A stretch of DNA of 64,000 nucleotides from Bin94 sp965215535 (GTDB lineage: Bacteria; Gemmatimonadota; Gemmatimonadetes; Longimicrobiales; Gaopeijiaceae): positions 1,674,001-1,738,000 of the forward strand of contig OZ244063.1 in the NCBI GenBank assembly GCA_965215535.1, given 5' to 3'. The number at the start of each line of letters is the position of its first letter. Position 1 is the stretch's first letter. Below are positions 35,901 through 44,008 of the stretch, piece by piece. A program made the position numbers and the translations under genes. The notes under the pieces were generated by a model. The model did not search any database. It was not told where the DNA came from and saw only the letters and a list, made by a program, of their open reading frames with translations.

Positions 35901-36389
35901 CAGGGCGGCGAGAGCCAGGACGAGGGGAACCGCCAGGGCGGGGATGGGAGTCAGTCGGGTGCGATCGGCGAGCGAGCCGGTGGCAGGCGGTTCGGCGCTG
36001 GTGGCGCCCCAACGGCCTTCGATCCGGACCGGATTCGGCAGATGCGGCGCGAGATTCGCGAACGATTGGGCGAGACGCGCGCACTGGGCGCTCTTCTGGA
36101 GCGAGCCGGAGCGAACCCGCAGGAGCTCGAGGACATGATCGAGGCGATGCGCGCGCTGGACCGCGAGGGCATCTACGCCGACCCACAGGCAGTGGCGCGT
36201 CTTCAGAGCGAGCTGGTCGAGGCGGTCAAGCAGCTCGAATTCCGATTGCGACGCGAGCTGGCGACCGACGACGAGGCCGGGCTCTTCCTCTATCAGTCGG
36301 GCGAAGTTCCCGACGAGTACCGGGCGCTGGTCGAGGAATACTACCGGCTGCTGTCGCGGGGCACGGGCAGCGAGGGCGGAAACCGATGA
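32970..36389 (+). CDS. DUF4175 family large membrane protein with long coiled-coil
   Basis: 1139 residues from ATG at 32970 (AGGAG 11 nt upstream). Three N-terminal hydrophobic segments (GLAIVLAGALVVFLLSATGL, ALWAIVAVLLARWVLWPLL, MVGGLALIVPLLFLTGPAF) precede Ig-like and cadherin-like periplasmic domains up to about residue 500. A Gly-rich linker GGGGGGGDMEQD follows, then a 550-residue coiled coil rich in Q, R and E (for example REQVETLAQRIVNRG, EKLRELARRQEQELERQQRR). DUF4175 proteins are the usual third or fourth partner of MoxR/DUF58/BatA operons. Here it is separated from BatA by 750 bp holding the restriction-enzyme remnant. Function unknown; probably a surface or periplasmic scaffold. 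Confidence 0.85.
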   Translation: MKNSGHHQILGVIGQVRRRWRLRLLLRGLAIVLAGALVVFLLSATGLEALRFAPGAVTGARVALWAIVAVLLARWVLWPLLRPVSDERVALYLEEHEPSLQSRLLTAVDSVRSGRLADSDLSREVVRTAVERCRRIDYGRGIERRSMRRSAGMVGGLALIVPLLFLTGPAFLRHGVSALFFPVRAAESVNPYSVTIEPGDTVISRNSDLMISAAAHGFAPDDVVLYARSAGQADFSPLPMIEDGAGSYEALLLNVAEETTYYAEANGVRSGTFTLGVADLPAVDRLEMVYHFPRYTGLAPRRFEYGGDVAALAGTRVELNVTPTLATGGAQLVIDGGDTIRMEAGPEGAFTASFVVRESGFYGIRLLARDNLWVAGAPEYRIDVLHDQGPSIAFIRPGRDTQVSSIEEVFIEARADDDLGVARIDLVYRINGGPPDTIRIHNSGGAPLTEVVAGHTIFLEEYALAVGDLIAYHGVVHDNAPTPGQAMTDIYFLQVRPFQREYREAPGGAPQGGGGGGGDMEQDLSALQRQIIAASFNLVRDRQSYGADSWEENVVSVALTQERLREQVETLAQRIVNRGIAGADEAFRQISEALPAAVEAMNEATDSLRALNPDGAIAPEQRALRQLQRAEETYERFVSMDRQTQQGGGGQGERGPNADDLADLFELETDKLRNQYETVQRSRQESADQEVDELMEKLRELARRQEQELERQQRRAAAQQGGQGGGSDAARELAEEAEEAARQLERLSRETGDNRLQEISRQLQQSADAMRRAAAGGGSAGVAEARSALRRLRDARDELGGAQDERLERDLQDARERVDALARQQEDVENRMEAMARAGRPSTDQVGRIRETKEAMAEEVGDILAQLDQLAAQARRADAQGAEELDDATRTIRETQLRERLLYSRGLVGRPGQEEYAEAFENQTAQAIQSLSNRLDEATEAIQARAGGDAAAEALESARDLARSLESMERRLQAEQGQGGESQDEGNRQGGDGSQSGAIGERAGGRRFGAGGAPTAFDPDRIRQMRREIRERLGETRALGALLERAGANPQELEDMIEAMRALDREGIYADPQAVARLQSELVEAVKQLEFRLRRELATDDEAGLFLYQSGEVPDEYRALVEEYYRLLSRGTGSEGGNR

Positions 36390-36442
36390 GCACGGAGCCC
36401 TTCCGGCCTCAACCCTGGAACGTCAGGGCAACCGACTGAACC

Positions 36443-37243
36443 ATGACTCCCCCGTCGCCCGGCACCCGAACGATCCGCGAAACGGTCGCGATCGCCGCCC
36501 CCCGCGAGGTCGTATGGCGCGCCCTTACCGAAGCCGACCGCGTGGCCAACTGGTTCGCCCCGATCGCGTCGGGACGGGCCGGGCCGGGGGGCCACCTCAC
36601 CGTCTCGTGGGGCACCGGAAGCGAATGGACGAGTCGCTTTACCGAGTGGGAGCCGCTGCGGCATCTGCGACTTGTGGACGAAATCCCCGACGGCACACCC
36701 GATCCGGGCAGCGCGATGGCCCTGGATTACCATCTTGAGGAGGTGGCCGGGAGGACGCGGCTCATCCTTGTAAACTCCGGGCTCTCGGCCGACCCCTCCT
36801 GGGACGACGGCGTTCGCATGATGACAAATGGGTGGCGCTTCTTCCTCTGGAATCTGAAGCACTATCTGGAACGACATCCCGAGGCGCACCGCACCATGAT
36901 CAGCGCCCGCCCCCGGGTCAGCGGCACCCGGGCCGAAGTCTGGGAAAAGATCTTCGGTGCACAGGGCTGTATCGGGCTTGACAACAACACCTTTACCCTG
37001 TGGCCGGGTGGCGATCGGGCACAGACGGGAAGCGTTGTGCTGCGCGACCCTCCCTGGGCTCTTGCCGGACGAATTGAATCTCTGCACGATGGTGTTCTGC
37101 ATGTGGAGCTCGAAGGTACGGGCGAGGGGTGGCGGCTGGGCATCTGGATCTCGGTCTACGATCCGGATGCGACACTTGTCGGGACGCTTGACCGCGACCT
37201 TGCACGCATGGTTGGGCGGCGCTTTCCCGAATCGGCGGAGTGA
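36443..37243 (+). CDS. SRPBCC (AHSA1-like) domain protein
   Basis: 266 residues. Residues 10-150 form an Activator-of-Hsp90-homologue-type lipid-binding fold: IRETVAIAAPREVVWRALTE, VANWFAPIASG, VSWGTGSEWTSRFTEWEPL and DYHLEEVAGRTRLILVNSGL. The C-terminal 110 residues may be a second degenerate copy (ISARPRVSGTRAEVWEKIFG ... GSVVLRDPPWALAGRIESLH). AHSA1-type proteins bind hydrophobic ligands or act as chaperone co-factors; ligand unknown. Its stop overlaps a GTG of the NamZ frame. Confidence 0.8.
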   Translation: MTPPSPGTRTIRETVAIAAPREVVWRALTEADRVANWFAPIASGRAGPGGHLTVSWGTGSEWTSRFTEWEPLRHLRLVDEIPDGTPDPGSAMALDYHLEEVAGRTRLILVNSGLSADPSWDDGVRMMTNGWRFFLWNLKHYLERHPEAHRTMISARPRVSGTRAEVWEKIFGAQGCIGLDNNTFTLWPGGDRAQTGSVVLRDPPWALAGRIESLHDGVLHVELEGTGEGWRLGIWISVYDPDATLVGTLDRDLARMVGRRFPESAE

Positions 37244-37356
37244 CGAAGAGGACCGGGACGGCGCAGCCCGGTGAACCCGATGTCGAGTGCGCAACCGGGA
37301 GGTCCGGCCGGGATCGCCATAGTATTGGCGCTGTCGCAAAAGCTGAATCAATACGA

Positions 37357-38619
37357 ATGAATATCGAAGAAACACCGAAACCGATACGCACAATTGGCGG
37401 CCTCGAGATTCTTGTGCAGAGCATGAACCCCGCACTTGCAGAGAGTTGGCTGGCCGGAACCGATGGGCCCGCCATGGCTGCACGCCTTCGCAGGAAGCGC
37501 CTGGGACTGGTCGCACACCCGGCCTCGGTCACATCGCGGTTGGAGTTCGCGGCCGACGCCCTGCTGCGCAGTCGCTTCAATCTGTGCGCGCTCTTCGGTC
37601 CTCAGCACGGGGCGCGGGGCGAAAAGCAGGACAACATGATCGAATCGGAGCACTATGCCGATCCCGTCACCGGTCTGCCCGTTCATTCCCTTTACAGCGA
37701 AGTCCGCAAACCGACGCCTGCCATGCTCAAGGGGCTGGACACAATTCTCTTCGATCTGCAGGATGTCGGCACGCGCGTCTATACCTTTATCTGGACAATG
37801 GCTCTTGTCATGGAGGCGTGCGCTGAACACAATATACAATTTGTGGTTTTGGATCGCCCCAATCCGATCGGCCTGAATGCGGTCGAGGGACCTGTGGTTC
37901 AGGCGGGCTACGAATCGTTTGTGGGTCTGCACCCCCTTCCACTTCGCCATGGAATGACTGTCGGCGAGATCGCCCTCTGGCTGAATGCGCCCACGGATAC
38001 GGGAGGACGCGGGATCGGCTGCCCGCTGGAGGTGGTGCGGTGCCATGGCCTCGACCGGAATTCAGACACAGCAATGGGGAATCGCGGACTTCCCTGGGTT
38101 ATGCCCAGCCCAAATCTTCCCGGTCCCGAATCCTGCCTTGTCTATCCGGGCATGGTTTTGCTCGAAGGAACCAACCTGTCGGAGGGCCGCGGCACCACAC
38201 GCCCCTTCGAACTTTTCGGCGCCCCATGGATCGATCCCGTGGCCTTTGTCGCGCGCCTCAACGAGGCACAGCTCCCCGGGATTGTCTTTCGCCCCTGCCA
38301 CTTCGAGCCCACCTTCAACAAACACGCCGGGCAACTGTGCGGCGGCGCCCAGCTTTACCCAACCGGCCCCGGCTTCAAACCGGTGCGCACCGCCATCGAG
38401 ATTCTGGTTGCGGCCCGCGAGCTGGCTCCCGGCCACCTTTCCTGGATCGATCCCCCCTACGAATACGAGGAGATCCTCCCCCCGATCGACATTCTATGGG
38501 GAAGCCCGGCGCTGCGCGAGGGCGTGGACCGGGGCGACGCGACCGATACGATTCTGGCCGCGTCCACAGGCGGAAACCGCGAGCCCTTCCCGGCACGCGA
38601 TCAACATCTGTTATATTAG
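37357..38619 (+). CDS. Exo-beta-N-acetylmuramidase NamZ-like (DUF1343)
   Basis: 420 residues from ATG at 37357; a GTG at 37240 would add a 39-residue low-complexity extension coupled to the upstream stop (GTGA). Family blocks include KRLGLVAHPASVTS, LCALFGPQHGARGEKQDNM, DTILFDLQDVGTRVYTFIW, VVLDRPNPIGLNAVEGPVV, PSPNLPGPESCLVYPGMVLL and NLSEGRGTTRPFELFGAPWI. NamZ releases terminal MurNAc residues from peptidoglycan fragments. This copy lacks a signal peptide at the chosen start, so it may work in the cytoplasm on imported muropeptides, or the start is wrong. Confidence 0.88.
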   Translation: MNIEETPKPIRTIGGLEILVQSMNPALAESWLAGTDGPAMAARLRRKRLGLVAHPASVTSRLEFAADALLRSRFNLCALFGPQHGARGEKQDNMIESEHYADPVTGLPVHSLYSEVRKPTPAMLKGLDTILFDLQDVGTRVYTFIWTMALVMEACAEHNIQFVVLDRPNPIGLNAVEGPVVQAGYESFVGLHPLPLRHGMTVGEIALWLNAPTDTGGRGIGCPLEVVRCHGLDRNSDTAMGNRGLPWVMPSPNLPGPESCLVYPGMVLLEGTNLSEGRGTTRPFELFGAPWIDPVAFVARLNEAQLPGIVFRPCHFEPTFNKHAGQLCGGAQLYPTGPGFKPVRTAIEILVAARELAPGHLSWIDPPYEYEEILPPIDILWGSPALREGVDRGDATDTILAASTGGNREPFPARDQHLLY

Positions 38620-38697
38620 CCTTTGCGTATGTATGCGTACAATGTTGATTTTTGCAAAATGAAATAATTTCGAGATGATTCGGCATGGCTTGAACGC

Positions 38698-39135
38698 CTA
38701 TCCCAGATGCACAATCTCGACATTTTCCCAGTGTTCCTGCAGATACTCCGCGACCAGTCGCCGGTGACAGTGCTCCGGGGTGTCCTCGCTACATAAAAGA
38801 CATGCTCCATCGACAATGGCGGGATCGAGCGCATCCTCGATCCTGCGTTTTGTCATCAGAGCATGAAACTGCTTTTCGTAATCCTGCCAGCTCCCCTTCT
38901 TTTTCTTGAAGCCGTCAAGAATCGACCGGGTCGGCGCCAGATCGGGACGGTGGAGGTAATCGATGTTACAGATTTCGCGCAGAAAATAGGCCAGATCATG
39001 CTTCTTCGCAAAACCGGCCAACTGCGAAACGTTGTTCAGGCGCACGTCCAGAAGTCTCTGCACGCCGGCGTCGCGCAGAAGACCGAAGAAACGCTCGGCT
39101 CGTTTTTTGGTAAATCCGATTGTATAAATTTTCAT
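38698..39135 (-). CDS. DUF488 family protein (short form)
   Basis: 145 residues from ATG at 39135 with AAGGA eight nt upstream. Contains the DUF488 signature YTIGFTKKRAERFFGLLRDAG, LLDVRLNNVSQLAGFAKKHD and ACLLCSEDTPEHCHRRLVAE, with the conserved C-E----CHRR pair that may be catalytic or metal-binding. The family has no proven biochemical role. It lies 15 nt downstream of a second DUF488 gene and completes a three-gene cluster that also includes a dual-OB-fold protein gene. Lower GC than flanks. Confidence 0.88.
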   Translation of the reverse strand: MKIYTIGFTKKRAERFFGLLRDAGVQRLLDVRLNNVSQLAGFAKKHDLAYFLREICNIDYLHRPDLAPTRSILDGFKKKKGSWQDYEKQFHALMTKRRIEDALDPAIVDGACLLCSEDTPEHCHRRLVAEYLQEHWENVEIVHLG

Positions 39136-39150
39136 GATCGTTTTCCTTTC

Positions 39151-39765
39151 TCAAATTGATGTTTGAGCGCTCTCCGCAGCGAAGGCAATTTTCTCCTCCT
39201 GCATTTCGTAGGCCCGATCCTTCAGCTCGGCGGAGCTCATGAACAGATCGTGCTCCGGCAGCCCGAGACCGGTCGCCAGACGCTTCATGGCTTCACTGTG
39301 CGCTTCGGTTCGACCATCCGCCAGAATGTGAATCACCCTGACCCCTTCCTCTTCCAGTCGGCGGCCCACCAGAATGGTCCGGTGGCACTCCAGCGGCTCC
39401 TTTTCGGCACACATCAGGGCAATTCTATGATCGGAAATCCCACGTCGCAACCTGTTTATGCCCGATTGAAAGAGAGCCGTCGCAGCCAGCCGATCGTACC
39501 GCACACGGCCACCCTCGTAGCAGTTCCTGTCGTCGCTTCGCGCACCTAATTCTGCACCGAAGAAACCATACCGGATATTGTGTTCACGCAATGCCGATCG
39601 TATAGCCTCGCGGTTATACTGCGGCTGCCAACGGCTATATGGAACCGACCGCACATCTGCAACCACATCGATGTTGTGGCGCGCCAGCAGCGCCAGGAAT
39701 GCCTCAATTGAATGTATCGAGTGTCCGATTGTATATATTTGTGAAAGCTGTTCGTTTTTTTTCAT
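39151..39765 (-). CDS. DUF488 family protein (long form)
   Basis: 204 residues; the ATG at 39765 overlaps the TGA of the dual-OB gene (ATGA) and has GAGG five nt upstream. DUF488 blocks: QIYTIGHSIHSIEAFLALLA, VVADVRSVPYSRWQPQYNRE, FFGAELGARSDD and IALMCAEKEPLECHRTILVG. The C-terminus adds about 60 residues (from VRVIHILADGRTEAHSEAM) lacking in the short paralog. Members are often found in pairs, as here. The cysteine pair C-E----CHR is intact. Confidence 0.88.
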   Translation of the reverse strand: MKKNEQLSQIYTIGHSIHSIEAFLALLARHNIDVVADVRSVPYSRWQPQYNREAIRSALREHNIRYGFFGAELGARSDDRNCYEGGRVRYDRLAATALFQSGINRLRRGISDHRIALMCAEKEPLECHRTILVGRRLEEEGVRVIHILADGRTEAHSEAMKRLATGLGLPEHDLFMSSAELKDRAYEMQEEKIAFAAESAQTSI

Positions 39766-40441
39766 GATAACCTCGAAATGATGGCGGCAACAAGTTTATA
39801 GCAATGTTCCTTGAATGGCTCGCCAAGGCTGATCGTAAGAAACGCTTCTGGAAGGTCGTGTTCGCCATCGGGAAAAGACAGGAAACGCCGTTCGATATAG
39901 GGGTCGGTGACCCTCAGGGCATAGCTGGTTCCGTCGAATGAAAACATGGCTTGTACACGTCGTCTGATATCGCCGAACTCTCTACCTGGTGCAAACACCT
40001 TCAGACGGAGCGAATGGACATGAATCAGCTTCAGGGAGCTGGTTTCGGTGGCTGCTTCTGTCAACGACACGCGATCATTCTGTCCGTGATATGTAGAAGA
40101 ACCGTTATGCCACAGCGTACCACTCATATCTGAAAAACGAATTAACTTATGCCAACTACCCTGCCCAACCCGCCTCCAGTAGTACTGAGGATCAAGCAAC
40201 CAATTTTCGCGTTGGTATTCATCCGGCTGATGTTTCAACAACGGAATGTCAATAATGTCCAGCACCTTTGGATCGGCTCCATTTTCATATTGACGCTCGG
40301 ACTCCGCGACTTCCTGTATTCGCGACTGCTCACCGGCCGGATCCACACACCCGGACCCTTTGTCAAGACTTCGCGACCGGCAATGCACCGACCGGACAGC
40401 TTTCGCGAATTGGCGAGACAGAGAATCCTTTTGACTGGCAT
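39762..40441 (-). pseudogene. Dual OB-fold domain protein, 1-nt frameshift
   Basis: Two frames encode one protein. The N-terminal part starts at ATG 40441 (GGAG nine nt upstream) with VKRILCLANSRKLSGRCIAG REVLTKGPGVWIRPVSSREY. The similarity then continues in the next frame from about 40320 with EVAESERQYENGADPKVLDI, DPQYYWRRVGQGSWHKLIRF and RVTDPYIERRFLSFPDGEHD. Adding one base in the ACAGG at about 40318 restores a single frame of about 226 residues. This matches dual-OB (DuOB-type) proteins that accompany DUF488 genes (recall). The full-length form would be the first gene of the operon, coupled to DUF488. As written it is broken. Confidence 0.6.
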
Positions 40442-40510
40442 GACCACAGACTCCGGCAAGTGTAAACGCATGTAAATGGATCTATGGAATAGATTATCGT
40501 CACCCCCCTC

Positions 40511-40523
40511 CCTTGAGTCAAGG
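40511..40523. repeat. Short perfect palindrome
   Basis: CCTTGAGTCAAGG, a 6-bp stem with a single central base, between the nuclease-fold lipoprotein gene and the dual-OB operon. There is no T tract on either side, so it is not a typical terminator. A half-site CCCTTGAGTG recurs at about 40540. Confidence 0.35.
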
Positions 40524-40590
40524 TAGTACCTCCCTGAAACCCTTGAGTGTTTTTCGTCGGCCAAGCAACGCCAGATACCGAGCAACAAGC

Positions 40591-42315
40591 TCACAACGCC
40601 TCCGCCAGATCCACCACCAGGGGCAGGTGATCGGATTTCTCCGTGTCGGCGGCAAGAACCTCGAGGGTGGCGCGGGCTTCGGCAGAGAGGTCGGCGGCAT
40701 CGAAGACGAAAGCCCGGGCGACGGTCAGGGTGCTGCCGCGATAGAGAAGGAAATCCAGGCGGCCCGGCGAGAAGGGGTCGTCGCCCCAGGTGCTGCGCCA
40801 GGTCGAGAGCGAGCGGTCGCGGAGGCGGATTGGGCGCGCAACTTCGAGATTTTCGCCTCTCGCACCCAATCCCTGCCGCAGGGCCGCGAGAGGGCGGGCG
40901 GAACCCACAAGATTAAGGTCGCCGGCGATCACCAGCCCAGCGTCCGGGTTGTCGGCCAGCGTGGCCTGGATTGCACGGTTGAGGGTGCGGGCCTGGAGTT
41001 CCCGCAGGCGATCGCGTGGCGATCCATCGTAGCCCGCACTCTGCAGATCGACCGGCACCAGGAGGATCTCGCGCCCCAGGGCCTCAACCCATGCACCGGT
41101 GGCCGAAAGTCCGCCCCGGGCCTCTGCTTCGGCCAGCGCGGAGGGGCTTGCCATGCCGGGGGCCTCGGCCGCATCGCCGACCTCGGTCAGCCAGCGCTCC
41201 AGGGCACCGGCTTCGTACTCGATGCGCGACATCGCCGCCACTCCGCGCAGCGGCAGGTTGCGGGCACCGACGGCTGTTCGCTGTCGTCCGCCTCCGGTTG
41301 CCAGCCACCACTGCCATGAATCCGCTCCGGGGGTGCCCCGCGTCACGCCATTCATAAAGCGTTTCAGGTCGTCGAGGTCAATCGTCGCGGGGAGTTCATC
41401 CAGAAGCAGCACGTCGGGCCCGAGCGCCTGCACAACCCGCCGGAATGCATCCTGGTTGAAGCGGAAACTCATGCTTGAGACATTCCATGCAACAATGCGC
41501 AGAGTGCCCTCTTCCTGGGCCACTGCAGCGGCGTCGAGCAGCGGGGGATCCGGCCCCGGCTCGGTGGCCAGGGTGTGGGTGAAGATGGCGGTTTCGTCGG
41601 CCACGCTTCCCAGGAGCAGATACCGCAACCGGCCACGCACCTGGGGCTTGTCTGGCGAATCGGCAGACTTGACGGCGCTCTTCAGCCCTGTCCGTTCGAT
41701 CCGAATCTCGAAGCGATCGGAGGAGTGGGTCGGCGCCAGCAGCAACCCGACCGCACCCGCACTCTCGGTGGGGCCCGTGCCCCGGGCATCAATCCGGCGG
41801 ATTCCGACACCGGATCCATGGTCTCCCGAGGCTCCAGCGACCGGTCGGCTCAGAATCACAACCAGATCGGCTCCATCCACCCCACCATAGAATCCCCCGG
41901 TGTCCGGGTCGCCATCGGAATCCAGCACAACTTCAACCGACCCGCGCATTCCCTGGGCGGTGACGACGCCACCCAGTTCGGCCAAAATATGCAGAAAGCG
42001 GGAATCGTCCTGAAGAAAAATCGCCCCCAGATCGACCGGCGAGCCGGCCGGCGCGTCGCCCGCAGGATCTGCCACCGCCGCCTCCACGCCTGCCCAATCA
42101 TCGAAGTCGCCATCGGTCCATGGCTCAACCTGTCTCGACGCAACCACTCGATCTTCGCCAATCTCTGCGTGGTGACTGTCGTGTGCGCCGCATGCAGTCA
42201 GCAGCATCAGCGAAAGCGCCAGCGTCTTTACCGGAAAAATTGACGGTGTACGATTTTTATCACAATTCATAACACAATTCATATCACAATATTCGACATA
42301 ATTTCTGCAAGACAT
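40591..42315 (-). CDS. Endonuclease/exonuclease/phosphatase-fold lipoprotein
   Basis: 574 residues. ATG at 42315 is chosen because GGAGGG lies seven nt upstream. The N-terminus has several Cys residues, then FPVKTLALSLMLLTAC (lipobox TACG). A beta-rich domain (about residues 60-260; DGDFDDWAGVEAAVADPAGD, FYGGVDGADLVVILSR) precedes an EEP domain: LRIVAWNVSSMSFRFNQDAF, DVLLLDELPATIDLDDL, LVIAGDLNLVGS, RLDFLLYRGS and SDHLPLVVDLAEAL. The core N, E, D-N and D-H residues of EEP phosphodiesterases are present. Likely an exported nuclease or phosphatase; substrate unknown. Direct repeats ATGAATTGTG(A/T)T lie in the first codons (42270-42300). Confidence 0.85.
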   Translation of the reverse strand: MSCRNYVEYCDMNCVMNCDKNRTPSIFPVKTLALSLMLLTACGAHDSHHAEIGEDRVVASRQVEPWTDGDFDDWAGVEAAVADPAGDAPAGSPVDLGAIFLQDDSRFLHILAELGGVVTAQGMRGSVEVVLDSDGDPDTGGFYGGVDGADLVVILSRPVAGASGDHGSGVGIRRIDARGTGPTESAGAVGLLLAPTHSSDRFEIRIERTGLKSAVKSADSPDKPQVRGRLRYLLLGSVADETAIFTHTLATEPGPDPPLLDAAAVAQEEGTLRIVAWNVSSMSFRFNQDAFRRVVQALGPDVLLLDELPATIDLDDLKRFMNGVTRGTPGADSWQWWLATGGGRQRTAVGARNLPLRGVAAMSRIEYEAGALERWLTEVGDAAEAPGMASPSALAEAEARGGLSATGAWVEALGREILLVPVDLQSAGYDGSPRDRLRELQARTLNRAIQATLADNPDAGLVIAGDLNLVGSARPLAALRQGLGARGENLEVARPIRLRDRSLSTWRSTWGDDPFSPGRLDFLLYRGSTLTVARAFVFDAADLSAEARATLEVLAADTEKSDHLPLVVDLAEAL

Positions 42316-42387
42316 TGTTCGCCCTCCGCTGCGCGGGAATGCTCCGCCCCAAATACAACGCGCGCGCCATGCCACCCTGCATGAACC

Positions 42388-43854
42388 CTATGCACCCACC
42401 ACCGGCCAGGGAGTCCAGTCGCGCCACTTGCCGCGGGTAAAGTCGGGAAACTCGACCGGCTGACTTCCATTGGCCACGCTGATTTCGGAGAGCTCGCAGA
42501 CCGCGCTCAGGGCCGCTGCATCATAGACATTCATGTCGAGCGGAAGGCCTTCGCGCAAACACTTGACCAGCCGGTAGTCCTCCATGAAATCCATGCCGCC
42601 ATGACCGGCTCCGATCGACGCTTCGCGCAAAGCCTGCCAGAGCGGGTGCTCGAACTCGTCATAGTAGGCATCGGCCTCTTCCCAGCGGTGCGACGGACTC
42701 CGGCCCTCGATATACACGCGGTCGGGGTAGCCCTGGAAGATTCCGCGCGTGCCCTGAACCTTGTTGATGCGGTCGTAGGGACGGGGAAGGTTGGTGTCGT
42801 GGGCAACATAAATTGTCTTGCCGAGAGCGGTTTGCACAAGGCTGCCATTCACGTCGCCCAGAGCAAAGGTCTCGGCGCGCTTCGGGTGGTCCTCCGGGTA
42901 GTTGGCCATCGCCCATTCCTGCAGTCCGCGCGACGGGCCGCTCATGGAGACCAGGTGTGCAAAGCGGTCGCCGCGATTGATATTCATGCAGTTGGCGACA
43001 GGACCCAGACCATGGGTAGGATACAGATTGCCATTGCGCGTCCAGGAGTGATCGCGCCGCCAGAGACCTTCGCCTTCGTCGGCAAATTTGATCGCGCGCA
43101 GGTCGTGCAGATAGCCGCATTCGGCGTGCAGGATCTCGCCCAGCAGTCCCTGTCGCACAAGATTGAGGCAGAGAAGTTCGGGCCGTCCATAGTTGACATT
43201 TTCCATCATGACGCAGTGACGACCCGTCTCTTCGGCGGTCTCGACCAGGCGCCAGCAGTCGTCGAGCGTATATGCGGCAGGAACCTCGGTGGCCGCATGC
43301 CTGCCCGCCTCCATCGCCGCCACGCAGACCGGCACATGCCAGCGCCAGGGGGTGGCCGTATAGACAAGATCGACATCGGCTTCGACCGAGAGACGCTCGA
43401 AGTCGGTTTCGCCGCGGGTATAGAGAGTCGGCCGGGGGTGTCCGGCTTCTTCGACAATTGCGGCAGCGCGCTCGGCGTGGGATTCGCGAATGTCGCAGAT
43501 GGCGGTCACCACGCACCCATCGATGCGAACCAGATTCCGTATATGCGCCGTTCCCATTCCCCCGACGCCCACAAAGCCGATGCGCACCCGCTCAATGGGC
43601 GGCGCAGCCAGGGGATGATCGGGAGCTGGGCCCAGGGGCTGCGGAGGCGTGCCGGTGTGAAGCTCGGCGGCGCGATCCGAGGAGCCGTTCGGGGTTTCCG
43701 TGGCGTCGTCGCTGCAGGAGATCAGCGCGGTGGCGGCCGTGCCGAGGGCGCCAGCCCTGAGAAAGCCCCGTCGGTCGAGGCCGGAGCCCCCCTGCGCAGA
43801 GGCGGTGGCAGGTTCGCTCGTGGCGGAGCTCTTCGGATTCGGAGTCGTCTTCAT
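42388..43854 (-). CDS. Gfo/Idh/MocA-family protein, GH109-like, with Tat signal
   Basis: 488 residues from ATG at 43854. The N-terminus has LDRRGFLRAGALGTAATALI followed by SC, a twin-arginine signal that may also be a lipobox. The NAD-binding motif is IGFVGVGGMGTAHIRN. Family-109-like blocks are EVPAAYTLDDCWRLVETAEE, MMENVNYGRPELLCLNLV, GYLHDLRAIKFADEG and LYPTHGLGPVANCMNINRGD. GH109 enzymes cleave alpha-N-acetylgalactosamine or related sugars by an NAD-dependent redox mechanism. The Tat signal means export after folding with cofactor. Substrate specificity here is inference. Confidence 0.88.
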   Translation of the reverse strand: MKTTPNPKSSATSEPATASAQGGSGLDRRGFLRAGALGTAATALISCSDDATETPNGSSDRAAELHTGTPPQPLGPAPDHPLAAPPIERVRIGFVGVGGMGTAHIRNLVRIDGCVVTAICDIRESHAERAAAIVEEAGHPRPTLYTRGETDFERLSVEADVDLVYTATPWRWHVPVCVAAMEAGRHAATEVPAAYTLDDCWRLVETAEETGRHCVMMENVNYGRPELLCLNLVRQGLLGEILHAECGYLHDLRAIKFADEGEGLWRRDHSWTRNGNLYPTHGLGPVANCMNINRGDRFAHLVSMSGPSRGLQEWAMANYPEDHPKRAETFALGDVNGSLVQTALGKTIYVAHDTNLPRPYDRINKVQGTRGIFQGYPDRVYIEGRSPSHRWEEADAYYDEFEHPLWQALREASIGAGHGGMDFMEDYRLVKCLREGLPLDMNVYDAAALSAVCELSEISVANGSQPVEFPDFTRGKWRDWTPWPVVGA

Positions 43855-44008
43855 GGGGAACGTGTCCTGATCTGATGGTTGCCCTGAGTATGCCGATGAT
43901 TTCCGGGCGCGGTGATTCGCCCCTGCCCATGTCCTCTTGGGGAGGATGAATGATCCGTCGGCTCTGCGCGGTGAACTCGGCCCTGCGCGGTGAATCAGCG
44001 CTGTGAAA

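Noticed and set aside
40511..40523. CCTTGAGTCAAGG as a transcription terminator
   Set aside because: The stem is only 6 bp with one central base, and there is no T tract on either strand.
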